Shown here piece after piece: positions 1 to 6,969 of a stretch of DNA of 11,271 nucleotides; the first letter of the stretch is position 1, and each line of letters opens with the position of its first letter. The stretch is from the NCBI GenBank assembly GCA_007125835.1, contig SLCJ01000367.1, positions 1-11,271 of the forward strand, in the 5' to 3' direction. The translations under genes and the position numbers were made by a program. The notes under the pieces were generated by a model. It was not told the DNA's origin. It was given only the letters and a program-made list of their open reading frames with translations, and did not search any database. This DNA comes from Verrucomicrobiales bacterium. Its GTDB lineage: Bacteria; Verrucomicrobiota; Verrucomicrobiia; Verrucomicrobiales; SLCJ01.

Positions 1-26
1 GAACATTCCTGAACCAAACGACGAAA

Positions 27-3000
27 ATGAGATTCAACCGATTTTTCCGAGCGTCCGCAGGCCTGGCCGGCGTGGCGGGCCTTTTTTTTCTCACGACGAA
101 CCATGCCACGGCGCAGGAGGGGCCTGACGACCTGTTCAACCGCGGGGTCGCTCTGCTGCAGGACGGGCAATACCCCGGTGCCGAGGAGGCGTTCAGCACG
201 ATGATCGAGCGATTCGAGCGCGACGCCGAGCGTTTGTTCGGGCCGCGGTTCGGCACGGTGTATTTTCACCGTGGGGTTGCCCTCGAAGGGCAGCGGCGTT
301 TTCAGGAGGCGGCCGATGACTTCGAAGTGAGCGCCACGCGCTACGCCAACCGCGCAGGTGACAGGCGGATCAATCCCTACGCGACGATGTCGCTCTTGCA
401 TGTGGGTGGTGCGTTGATGCGCATTGAGAATCCTGACTACGAGCTGGTGCTGGAAGTTTTCCAACGCTTCCAGCGTCAAGTGGAGGATGACCCGCCGGAC
501 GCCGCCAACATCGCTTACAACCGGGCCACGCTGTTGGCGAATATCGCCATCAGCGAGGCGCGTGCCCAGCGCCCAAGGAATGCGGCGCAAACCTTCCGGC
601 GTCTGATGTCGGATCCAGGCGGGTTCTGCCGTGAAACGCGTTCGAATTTCCAGAAGACACAGCAGACGGTTCACGCGGCGGCCTCGGAGATTGTCGAGTC
701 GTTCCAGGTGAACGACATCCCGGATGCCGGGCTGGAATTCGTGGATGAGTTTCGCCCGGCGCTCACCGAGGACCGCGCGATTTCGTATTTCTACACCCCT
801 CGTTACCTGGAAGCGGCGTCGAACGCCGCTCGTGAAGGCTATTACGCTTTCGCGCTTTCGATTTACAGCATTCTGCCGACGTCGCAGCAGGTGCTCGACG
901 GGCTGGCCTTGAATCGGGCGCGGCTGGAGGCATTTCCCCATGCTGACGGCCGTCCGAGGGAAATGGCGAATGTCCTCGACAGGATTGAGCAAAGGGTGAT
1001 CGAGGACATGGAGAGCGGTACCCCGGTGGATGCGTGGGTTCTGGACGGTGTGGCGCGCGTGTTTTTCCTCAATGGAAACCAGCAGGCTGCCTATGGCACC
1101 TACCGCACGCTGATTGATATGTTCCCGAATAGCCAGTTGCGTCCGCAGATGCTCTACTTTGCGGCGGCCACGGCGTCGACCACAGGGCGGTTGGCGGCGA
1201 CCCAGCAGTATGGCGAACGGTTCCTTGAGGAATATCCGGACCATGAATTGAGGGACCGCGTCGAGGAGCTGTTGCTCGAAAGCCTGTTCTGGAACGCCCG
1301 TTATGAAGAGGCGCTCGCTGTGGGCAAGGATGTGCGGGAACGGGCGACCCAGGACGATATGTTTGAGTTGAGCGACTTCGTGATTGGCGGTTCGCTTTAT
1401 TTCCTCGGTCGCTTTCCCGAGGCCGAGCGGGAATTGCGCGCCTTTCGCGAAAAGTGGCCGGACAGCGAGCGCACCGAGCCAGCCCGCTACTACCTCGCTG
1501 ACAACCTCGCACGCCTGAACCGGTTTGTGGAGGCGGGCGCGATGCTCGACTCGTTTCTCAATGACTACCCGAACAGTGAGCTGCTCGACCTGGCGCTGTA
1601 TTCGCGAGCCAATGTCCATTACAATCAGGAGGAATTGAACCCGGCGGTGACCCGGCTGGGACAGTTCCTCAGCCAGCGCCCGAACTCGGAGATTCGCGAC
1701 CAGGCATTGAATCTTCTTGGCAATATCAATGACAGCCTGGGCAATACCGAGACGGCCGAGCAGAACTATCGAGATGCGCTGGCTTTCGCGCGGCGCCTCG
1801 GCAACCGCTCCACTGCCGCACAGAGCCTGATTTTCCTGATGGGGCTGCTGTCGGAAGACGAGGAGCGCGACGAGGAAGTGGTTGAGCTGGCAGAGGAGTT
1901 CTTCCGCGACCACCCCAATGATCTGAACCGCGCGCGCGCCGCCGTGGTTCCTCTGGATGCGATGGACCGCCTCGGCCGCATTGACGAGGGACTGGCGCGG
2001 ATCGAATCCCTGATTCCGACGTTCGGAGAGGATCTGGAGGCTGCGGGAATGGAGGACCTGATCCTCGCCTACGTAAAACACGCCGAGGCCGGGGGGCTCA
2101 GCATGGAAGAGCTTCGGGAAAGGCTCTACAATTTTCCGCGTGTGCCCGAGAGCGCGGTGGCCTTGCGGGCGCGTTTGATGATGGCGCTGATCGACTTCTA
2201 TGAGCAGCGCATCAACGAGGAGGATGACGAGGCCACGGTGGCAAGGATGGAGGGGGAGATCCGGGGCGTGTTTGGTCAGTTGCGGAGGGAGTTTCCCATC
2301 GAAAGCCTTTCCAACTACATCCTGGTCAGGGTTGGTGATTATCTGGTTCGCTATGAGGAGTTCGCCGCAGCGCGTGAATACTTCGACCGCGCGATCGAGT
2401 CGCCGGATATCGAATTCCAGGATCGCGCAACCTTCAATCTGGGCTATCTGCTCCTGCTTTCCGAATCGCGCGAGGACAACCGGCGCGCGTTCGGTTATTT
2501 CGACCGCATTATGGAGGATTTCCGTTTCGACCGTCTGCTGGTAGAGGAGACCTTCCGTATGCGAGCGCTGGGCCATGAGATGCTGGAGGAGTGGGACAGG
2601 GTGGAGTCCGTGTGGCGTGAGTATCTGCGCTATGAGGGCGGCGCGTTCCGGCGCTACCAGACCGAGGCGTTTTACAAAATCGGCCTCAGTTTCGACCGCC
2701 GCGGCCAGTGGGAAGCCGCGATGGACAATTATGCGCAGGTATGGGTGCTCGACCCGGGCAATCTGCTGTTCTCCGCGCCGGCCTGGTTCCGCATGGCCGA
2801 GATCAATTTCCATGAGCGCGGGCACAAACAAAACGCTTACGAAAACCTGTGGGACATGGTCCGACGTGCCGCAGGGGGAATCGGCCATCTCGAGGCCGAG
2901 GAGCAGAGAATCCTGGACAACCCCGATCAGTATGCCGACAGACTCAACAGGCGGCTGATGGCTGACCGGCTGCAGCGCAACTACATCGCCCATGCGAAGC

Positions 3001-3059
3001 GCGAACTGGAAGTGTGGGAACGCGATCCCGGCGTGACGGCGAAGTCCGACGAACCCTGA
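27..3059 (+). CDS. Large exported tetratricopeptide-repeat protein (1010 aa)
   Basis: This is probably a periplasmic or envelope-associated TPR scaffold that mediates protein-protein contacts; no catalytic motif is visible. Residues 1-29 form a signal peptide: a basic start with three Arg, a hydrophobic core (about 11-22), and an Ala-Thr-Ala site before Gln30. The rest is almost wholly helical, with TPR-like units at about 35-105, 340-440, 452-580, 615-665 and 765-925. The units near 452-550 carry the 'Y-L-x-G-R-F-x-E-A' and 'YPNSE' spacing typical of YbgF/BamD-type repeats. There is one cysteine (Cys201). The ATG at 27 gives an intact signal peptide, with no Shine-Dalgarno in the 26 visible upstream bases. 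A second exported protein gene follows after 34 nt, so the two are likely cotranscribed. In Verrucomicrobiota, large TPR proteins of this kind often follow TolQ/ExbB-ExbD-TonB genes; whether that holds here cannot be seen because the upstream DNA is outside the window. Existence of the gene is very sure; its function is only a class assignment. Confidence 0.93.
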   Translation: MRFNRFFRASAGLAGVAGLFFLTTNHATAQEGPDDLFNRGVALLQDGQYPGAEEAFSTMIERFERDAERLFGPRFGTVYFHRGVALEGQRRFQEAADDFEVSATRYANRAGDRRINPYATMSLLHVGGALMRIENPDYELVLEVFQRFQRQVEDDPPDAANIAYNRATLLANIAISEARAQRPRNAAQTFRRLMSDPGGFCRETRSNFQKTQQTVHAAASEIVESFQVNDIPDAGLEFVDEFRPALTEDRAISYFYTPRYLEAASNAAREGYYAFALSIYSILPTSQQVLDGLALNRARLEAFPHADGRPREMANVLDRIEQRVIEDMESGTPVDAWVLDGVARVFFLNGNQQAAYGTYRTLIDMFPNSQLRPQMLYFAAATASTTGRLAATQQYGERFLEEYPDHELRDRVEELLLESLFWNARYEEALAVGKDVRERATQDDMFELSDFVIGGSLYFLGRFPEAERELRAFREKWPDSERTEPARYYLADNLARLNRFVEAGAMLDSFLNDYPNSELLDLALYSRANVHYNQEELNPAVTRLGQFLSQRPNSEIRDQALNLLGNINDSLGNTETAEQNYRDALAFARRLGNRSTAAQSLIFLMGLLSEDEERDEEVVELAEEFFRDHPNDLNRARAAVVPLDAMDRLGRIDEGLARIESLIPTFGEDLEAAGMEDLILAYVKHAEAGGLSMEELRERLYNFPRVPESAVALRARLMMALIDFYEQRINEEDDEATVARMEGEIRGVFGQLRREFPIESLSNYILVRVGDYLVRYEEFAAAREYFDRAIESPDIEFQDRATFNLGYLLLLSESREDNRRAFGYFDRIMEDFRFDRLLVEETFRMRALGHEMLEEWDRVESVWREYLRYEGGAFRRYQTEAFYKIGLSFDRRGQWEAAMDNYAQVWVLDPGNLLFSAPAWFRMAEINFHERGHKQNAYENLWDMVRRAAGGIGHLEAEEQRILDNPDQYADRLNRRLMADRLQRNYIAHAKRELEVWERDPGVTAKSDEP

Positions 3060-3093
3060 GAAACCCGCAGCCAATCCCGAACCGATAGACATC

Positions 3094-4239
3094 ATGAAAA
3101 AATTTGCGATTTTTGCGACAACTTGTCTCCTGGCTCTTGCGGGGGCCGGAAATGTGGCGGCGCAGTCGGCGCCGAGCGGTGATGAGGAAATGGAAAGGGG
3201 CATCCAAGCGCCGCCATCGGTGCGCGCGATCATCCGGGCGGAGGTTGACGGAAGTGTGCAAACCCTGCTGGGGATTTTCCTCTTCAAAGTGGAGGACGGA
3301 GAAATCATCTACGCCGACAATCCAGAGAGTTTCAATGCCGAGCGGCTTCCCGTGGCTGCGATCCAGAATGTGGCGGTCGAGTTGCCCGAAGTGATCGAGA
3401 ATGCTTTGTCAGCTTATCGGGCGCGGCAATTTGACGACGCGTTGCCCTTGCTCAACCGGGTGGTGCGGCGCTATGAACCGCTTCGTGATCTTGATTTCCT
3501 ACCAATCCGCCAGGCGGAAATTTACCGTTTCGACTGCATGCGACGGATGGGGGAATTCGACCAATTGCGCGACGAACTGGCTGTTTTAGAGCGTGAGGAG
3601 TTTACCAGTTCCGAGCAGGCCGTTTTGAGCGTGTTTCCCGCGTGGGAAGCCCATGCCGCTGAGGACTGGCCGCGCGTGCGGGTGATCACCCGTGATCCGG
3701 ACTCTGTCCCTCCCGGACCGGCGGCGGCCGAAATGGCGTTTTTGCGTGGCGAGGCGCTCCGCCACCTGGCGGAGCGGGAAGGTTCGGAGCGTGCCGAGAT
3801 GCTCAATGACGCACTTGCCGAGTATCATCGGGCGATGACGATGGATTACACCTTCAGCCGTGATCTTGTCGGCGATGCGGCGATTGCTGCGCTCCGGATC
3901 TATGATGCCGACGAGAGGGTGGCCGAATACTTCCGCCGCTGGGGAACGCCGGATTTTTCCGAAACTGCCGGCTACGTCATTCCGGTGCGGGAGGCAGCCT
4001 GGCTGGCATACATGATCGAGACGATGGACCTGGATGGTCGGGAATTGCCGGAGGATCTTCAGCGCTTTTCGGGGTTGTTCGCTCGTTTTGCAGACGATTT
4101 GGAAGAAGCGGCTCGGGGAGAGCAGGAGGATGAAGCCACCGCCGCACAGGCCCCCGAGCTGGCCGGCGCCGAAGACGACATCGAGGATCTGAATGCCGGG
4201 GATGAGGGTGGAGGTGATGACGAGCCTGAAGACGAATAA
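3094..4239 (+). CDS. Exported TPR-like protein with N-terminal beta domain and acidic tail (381 aa)
   Basis: The role is unknown; it is probably a periplasmic partner of the preceding large TPR protein. Residues 1-23 are a signal peptide (Lys-Lys start, hydrophobic core, Val-Ala-Ala before Gln24). Residues about 40-92 look like a small beta-strand domain ('LFKVEDGEIIYAD', then 'RLPVAAIQNVAVELP'). This is followed by helical TPR-like repeats: about 98-125 ('ALSAYRARQFDDALPLLNRVV'-like), 140-170 and 205-280. The final 48 residues (334-381) are strongly acidic, rich in Asp, Glu and Gly, and probably disordered. The beta domain plus TPR layout resembles short proteins I associate with TPR/ExbBD operons of Verrucomicrobiota, but that rests on memory, not a search. 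The ATG at 3094 gives a proper signal peptide; no Shine-Dalgarno is evident. The gene lies 34 nt after the 1010-aa gene on the same strand and ends 14 nt before the convergent PhoU-like gene, with no obvious hairpin terminator between them. Confidence 0.88.
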   Translation: MKKFAIFATTCLLALAGAGNVAAQSAPSGDEEMERGIQAPPSVRAIIRAEVDGSVQTLLGIFLFKVEDGEIIYADNPESFNAERLPVAAIQNVAVELPEVIENALSAYRARQFDDALPLLNRVVRRYEPLRDLDFLPIRQAEIYRFDCMRRMGEFDQLRDELAVLEREEFTSSEQAVLSVFPAWEAHAAEDWPRVRVITRDPDSVPPGPAAAEMAFLRGEALRHLAEREGSERAEMLNDALAEYHRAMTMDYTFSRDLVGDAAIAALRIYDADERVAEYFRRWGTPDFSETAGYVIPVREAAWLAYMIETMDLDGRELPEDLQRFSGLFARFADDLEEAARGEQEDEATAAQAPELAGAEDDIEDLNAGDEGGGDDEPEDE

Positions 4240-4253
4240 AAGGCCAGGGGGAA

Positions 4254-4922
4254 TCAATAGACCGCTTCCCAAACCGGGCGGCAGGCGAGGCAATCCACCT
4301 CGAGTCTCGAGGAGGCGGATTCGAGGCCTGCCAGAAGTGTGGCCGAAGTGGCGAGGCCGGCGAACACATCTTGAGGAAAGTCCGGATTGCGTCGGTAGGC
4401 AGCGGCTAGCAGGAGAATCGTATCCGTCTGCCACGCTGCCGAGTCATCTTCTTGCAAAGGGCCAGGGCCGCTGATCGGGGCAGGGTTTCCGGCAAGTGCG
4501 GAGAGCGCCGAACCCAGTGCGCTACGCGCTCTGGTCGCGAGCGGTTCGAGGAGGCGCGATTCCGGGCGGCCCTCCCGTTCGAGCAGGTGGCGGGCGGTCG
4601 CGAGTAGTTCCTGAATATCGTCGCCGATGGCGAGGAAGGCACCGCGGGCCCGGGCCGAGAGAAAGGCGGTGCGAAGGTCGCCGGAGACGGGCTGGAACCG
4701 AGTGATAAAGGCGAGGCACCGTTGGGTGCCTTGTGCGTCATGGCTAGGCAGGCGGGAGAGGCAGAGCCCGCTGTGCTGGAGCGCAGCGGCATCCCTTTCG
4801 ATCAATCCACGCACGGCGTAGTCGAGGGCTTCGCGGCACAGCGAACCCATGCGCAGGGTGCGGTCGGCAATGTCGTTCAGTGCCGAGTCGAATTCGGAAA
4901 GAAGATGTGCGGGAAGAGGCAC
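4254..4922 (-). CDS. PhoU-like domain protein (222 aa)
   Basis: This resembles PhoU, the helical regulator that couples the Pst phosphate transporter to PhoR/PhoB signalling in the cytoplasm. The first three-helix repeat is recognisable. Residues 8-47 match the PhoU N-terminus (Phe-x-x-x-Leu, 'MGSLCREALDYAVRGL', 'RDAAAL'), and 68-106 match its core: 'FQPVSGDLR' corresponds to 'RQPVAxDLR' and 'AIGDDIQEL' to 'ERIGDHAxxI'. The length is close to the usual 215-240 aa. The metal-site pattern ExxxD is incomplete: Asp101 is kept, but Leu97 stands where Glu is expected. The second repeat (about 125-215) is weak, with no ERIADH-like motif. A GTG at 4922 is the likely start because it just precedes the first helix; no Shine-Dalgarno is visible. 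No pst, phoB or phoR gene is in the window, so a Pst-coupled role is inference. It could instead be a PhoU-like regulator of another transporter. A promoter candidate lies about 80 nt upstream of the start. Confidence 0.78.
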   Translation of the reverse strand: MPLPAHLLSEFDSALNDIADRTLRMGSLCREALDYAVRGLIERDAAALQHSGLCLSRLPSHDAQGTQRCLAFITRFQPVSGDLRTAFLSARARGAFLAIGDDIQELLATARHLLEREGRPESRLLEPLATRARSALGSALSALAGNPAPISGPGPLQEDDSAAWQTDTILLLAAAYRRNPDFPQDVFAGLATSATLLAGLESASSRLEVDCLACRPVWEAVY

Positions 4923-4999
4923 GGTGCTTGCGTTTAGGGGGATTTACGGAAGAGAAGCGCTCGGGGAGCGTGAAGTGCCGGGCAATGGCACTCGGAGGT

Positions 5000-5028
5000 A
5001 AGATAATTCGGAATCCTTTATTTTCCAA
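5000..5028 (-). promoter_or_regulatory. Candidate sigma70-type promoter for the PhoU-like gene
   Basis: Read on the minus strand, TTGGAA (5028-5023) and TATCTT (5005-5000) are separated by exactly 17 nt. Each hexamer matches the housekeeping consensus at four of six positions. Transcription would start near 4993, giving a leader of about 70 nt before the GTG at 4922. This is hand recognition with no experimental support. Confidence 0.4.
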
Positions 5029-5051
5029 TAAAACCGGGCCATTTCCGGCAA

Positions 5052-5071
5052 TGTGACAAACCTTTCACATT
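5052..5071 (-). promoter_or_regulatory. Candidate operator: palindrome resembling a CRP-type or Pho-box site
   Basis: The segment 5051-5070 reads ATGTGACAAACCTTTCACAT, a perfect 6-bp inverted repeat (ATGTGA / TCACAT) around 8 nt. The arms equal CRP/FNR-family half sites (TGTGA/TCACA), but with 8 rather than the classical 6 intervening bases. On the minus strand, 5070-5051 also reads as two heptamers at 11-nt spacing: ATGTGAA (4 of 7 to CTGTCAT) and TTGTCAC (6 of 7, allowing T or C at the last base), as in an E. coli Pho box. The centre lies about 68 nt upstream of the predicted transcription start of the PhoU-like gene, a workable position for an activator. Confidence 0.35.
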
Positions 5072-5139
5072 CGCGGTTGCCAAGGGGGCCGGGGGCAGCG
5101 GCCTCTCCGGAGCGTCAGCCAGCACCAAGGATTTGCACC

Positions 5140-6366
5140 TCAGCGGTTGGGGATGAAGAACACAACCAGAGGGCGGTGGTCGCTGGCGATCCGCCATTCG
5201 GGAGAGTGGTGGATCCGGCAGAAGCCCATGAGCAGGTCGGGAGCCATGGCGCGGCTGTAGAAGATGTAATCGATGCGAGAGTAGGTGTCGGCAAATCCCC
5301 AGTGGTGGGTCCACCGGAATCCGAACTGGTCGCGTAGCCAGAGGTCGTTGAGTGAGTCGGGCCGCCCGCCAGGACCTTTCAGCGTGCGAAAGGCCGGGTT
5401 TTGCTTGGTGTCGTTGAAATCACCGAACAAGATGAGGCGGGTTTTCGGGGCCTTGCCGAGGATGTTCTCGATATGCTGCCGGGTGAGTTCCGCCTCGTTG
5501 CGCCGGATTTCCTCCTGGTCGGCGTAGTCGACTTCGAGCTTTGACTTGAAGTGGCCGCCGATAAAGCGCACGTCGTAGCCGTCCTTGATGCGGACGGTGG
5601 CGTCGAGCAGGCCGCGTCGCATGGCCAGGCGTTGGTGGCCGATGGTGAAGTGGAGGTCGGTCTGGTGGTTGGTGTCGATGATCGGGAAGCGTGAGAGCAG
5701 TGCGAGGTTGCGCACTGGGTCGGGGCCATCGACGTGGGTGATGTGGCGCAGCTCGTAGCCGATGGCGGCGAGACGGCTCTGCAGGTCGATGACATCTTCT
5801 AGCGTGCCGATTTCCGAGACGCCGAGAATGTCCGGTCGACAGCCGTGGATCATGGAGAGGAGGGCCTGGATCTCGTGTTCGGGTTTGGCGTGGTTTGTTC
5901 TGAGTTCGCCATCGACCCTGCGGTCCATCGACAGGTAGTTCCAAAGATTGTAGGAGACGAAGCTGATGGCGCGGGGATCGTTGGGACCAGCGATCGATGG
6001 ATTGCGACGCGGTTCCGGGAAGTCAAAGGAAAGGCTGGCGGGCGGCGCGGGAGCGGCTCCGGCCTCACCATCGCTGAGGGTGCCTCCGTCGGCCGGGCGG
6101 GACGATGCCGATGCGGGCGGTGCCGAAGTGTCCGCTGGCTGTTCCCGGATGTCCTTCCGAGCGTTGTCGGTGCCGGCACCGTCGGCATTGTCGATTGGGC
6201 CGCAAGCTGCCGCAACAAGCAGGGAAAGCAGTGCGAGGGCCGTCTGGAGGCCGCGCAGTGCTTTTGCTCCGGACAATGCAAAGCGGGCCGCAGAGGCGGC
6301 GGGTGCCAAGGGGAGACGGAGGTGGCCCGGGCGGATCGCATCGTCGGAAGCGCGGCGCGGTGTCAT
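5140..6366 (-). CDS. Lipoprotein-type endonuclease/exonuclease/phosphatase family protein (408 aa)
   Basis: This is a metal-dependent phosphoesterase of the EEP (DNase I-like) fold, probably anchored in the envelope. Catalytic motifs appear in order: 'SYNLWN' (138-143, metal-site Asn140), 'GVSEIG' with Glu185, 'LLSRFPI' (223-229), 'GHFKSK' with His272, 'FGDFND' with Asp316/Asn318, 'RIDYIF' with Asp366, and 'SDHRPL' with Asp396/His397. All the expected active-site residues are present. A hydrophobic segment (about 40-54) ends in a lipobox-like 'VAAAC' with Cys55, followed by a linker (56-115) rich in Ala, Pro, Asp and Ser that would tether the enzyme. The ATG at 6366 leaves an unusually long 38-residue stretch before the hydrophobic core. 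An in-frame TTG at 6276 (residue 31) would give a more typical lipoprotein signal, so the start is uncertain. The gene lies just downstream of the tatA terminator. The substrate (nucleic acid, phospholipid or other phosphodiester) cannot be told from sequence. Confidence 0.9.
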   Translation of the reverse strand: MTPRRASDDAIRPGHLRLPLAPAASAARFALSGAKALRGLQTALALLSLLVAAACGPIDNADGAGTDNARKDIREQPADTSAPPASASSRPADGGTLSDGEAGAAPAPPASLSFDFPEPRRNPSIAGPNDPRAISFVSYNLWNYLSMDRRVDGELRTNHAKPEHEIQALLSMIHGCRPDILGVSEIGTLEDVIDLQSRLAAIGYELRHITHVDGPDPVRNLALLSRFPIIDTNHQTDLHFTIGHQRLAMRRGLLDATVRIKDGYDVRFIGGHFKSKLEVDYADQEEIRRNEAELTRQHIENILGKAPKTRLILFGDFNDTKQNPAFRTLKGPGGRPDSLNDLWLRDQFGFRWTHHWGFADTYSRIDYIFYSRAMAPDLLMGFCRIHHSPEWRIASDHRPLVVFFIPNR

Positions 6367-6389
6367 CGACCTGTGGATGCAATTTGGGC

Positions 6390-6428
6390 AAAAAAAGGGC
6401 CGGGCCGCCGATGCTTCGGCACCCGGCC
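6390..6428 (-). terminator. Strong intrinsic terminator of tatA
   Basis: On the minus strand a GC-rich hairpin is followed by seven T. The outer arms are 6422-6428 and 6398-6404 (GGCCGGG/CCCGGCC, 7 bp). The inner arms are 6416-6420 and 6407-6411 (GCCGA/TCGGC) around a 4-nt loop, and the T-run is 6396-6390. It sits 33 nt past the tatA stop and only about 24 nt before the annotated ATG of the EEP gene, implying that the EEP gene has its own promoter, depends on read-through, or starts further in. Confidence 0.9.
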
Positions 6429-6461
6429 ACGTGCGGGTCTCCTGGCGCAGAGTCGAGGCGG

Positions 6462-6716
6462 TCAGCCCTGGGCGGATTCGCCGACGGTTGCCTTGGCTTC
6501 CGTTTTAGCGTTGGCTTTGGGCTTGGAGTCCTCGACCTCGGCGTTCTGGATTTCACGCTCGAAATCTTCCTTGGCGCGCTTGAACTCACCCATGCTTTTG
6601 CCGAGACCGCGGGCCAGTTCGGGCAGTTTTTTCGCGCCGAAGAGGAGCAGCACGATCAGGAAGATGATAAACATTTCCTGCCCACCGGGCAGGCTTATGG
6701 CAAGAAAAGGATTCAT
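6462..6716 (-). CDS. tatA: Twin-arginine translocase subunit TatA/TatE family (84 aa)
   Basis: This is the pore-forming or membrane-thinning subunit of the Tat system, which exports folded proteins across the inner membrane. A short N-terminus with the polar pair Gln13-Glu14 leads into one membrane helix (about 15-27). Next comes the hallmark hinge and amphipathic helix 'FGAKKLPELARGLGKSMG' (26-43), then a charged, Lys/Glu/Ala-rich cytoplasmic tail to residue 84. Length and order are typical of TatA. The second methionine (15) lies inside the membrane segment, so the ATG at 6716 is preferred; no Shine-Dalgarno precedes it. No tatB or tatC is adjacent, so the gene stands alone and is divergent from hrpB. 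TatA and TatB are hard to separate in single-gene contexts, but the GAKKLPE-type hinge and short tail favour TatA. It ends at a strong terminator. Confidence 0.95.
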   Translation of the reverse strand: MNPFLAISLPGGQEMFIIFLIVLLLFGAKKLPELARGLGKSMGEFKRAKEDFEREIQNAEVEDSKPKANAKTEAKATVGESAQG

Positions 6717-6723
6717 AGGGATG

Positions 6724-6742
6724 AATGGGTGATAAGTGGGTG
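6724..6742. repeat. Short direct repeat in the tatA leader
   Basis: TGGGTGAT occurs twice on the plus strand (6725-6732 and 6736-6743, boundaries within a base), with an 11-nt period, just upstream of the tatA start codon. On the tatA-coding strand this is ATCACCCA twice, about one helical turn apart. It may be chance; no regulator is identified. Confidence 0.25.
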
Positions 6743-6955
6743 ATTTGCTTCACATTACGAGCCGCCGCATTGGGACAAGACGGCAAAAAACAATCGTTGC
6801 ACAGGTAACGTCGCCTTTCGGGAGGATCTTGCAACGGGAATTTTCCGCAGACGCTGAGGGGCTGGCAAGGGTTTCGTTGATTTATGGTGCGGGCGTTCCC
6901 TTTTTGATTTTGAGGTGTATTTCAACTGAAACTGCGCGGAATAGGGAGAAGGGGG

Positions 6956-6961
6956 TATAGT
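6956..6961 (+). promoter_or_regulatory. hrpB: Possible -10 element giving a leaderless hrpB transcript
   Basis: TATAGT lies 8 nt before the hrpB ATG at 6970, so transcription would begin at or within 1-2 nt of the start codon. No good -35 hexamer is seen 16-18 nt upstream (the region reads as ACTGCGCG). It may be an extended or activator-dependent promoter, or a coincidence. The TAG inside it (6958-6960) is an in-frame stop that fixes the ATG at 6970 as the first possible ATG. Confidence 0.3.
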
Positions 6962-6969
6962 GGCGGGCG

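Noticed and set aside
3586..4434. Minus-strand frame of 282 codons spanning the end of the second TPR gene and the PhoU-like gene
   Set aside because: It overlaps two better-supported genes and has no domain signature or plausible start context.
4744..5028. Minus-strand 94-codon frame covering the PhoU-like promoter region
   Set aside because: It overlaps the PhoU-like gene in another frame and reads as low-complexity Arg/Pro/Ser; the promoter hexamers fall at its start.
5030..5050. CCGG-loop-CCGG followed by TTTTATT on the minus strand as a terminator for the EEP gene
   Set aside because: The stem is only four base pairs and overlaps the candidate promoter of the PhoU-like gene; too weak to call.
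5845..6743. Long plus-strand frames opposite the EEP and tatA genes (295 and 212 codons)
   Set aside because: They are antisense to genes with complete catalytic or hallmark motifs and show no recognisable protein features.
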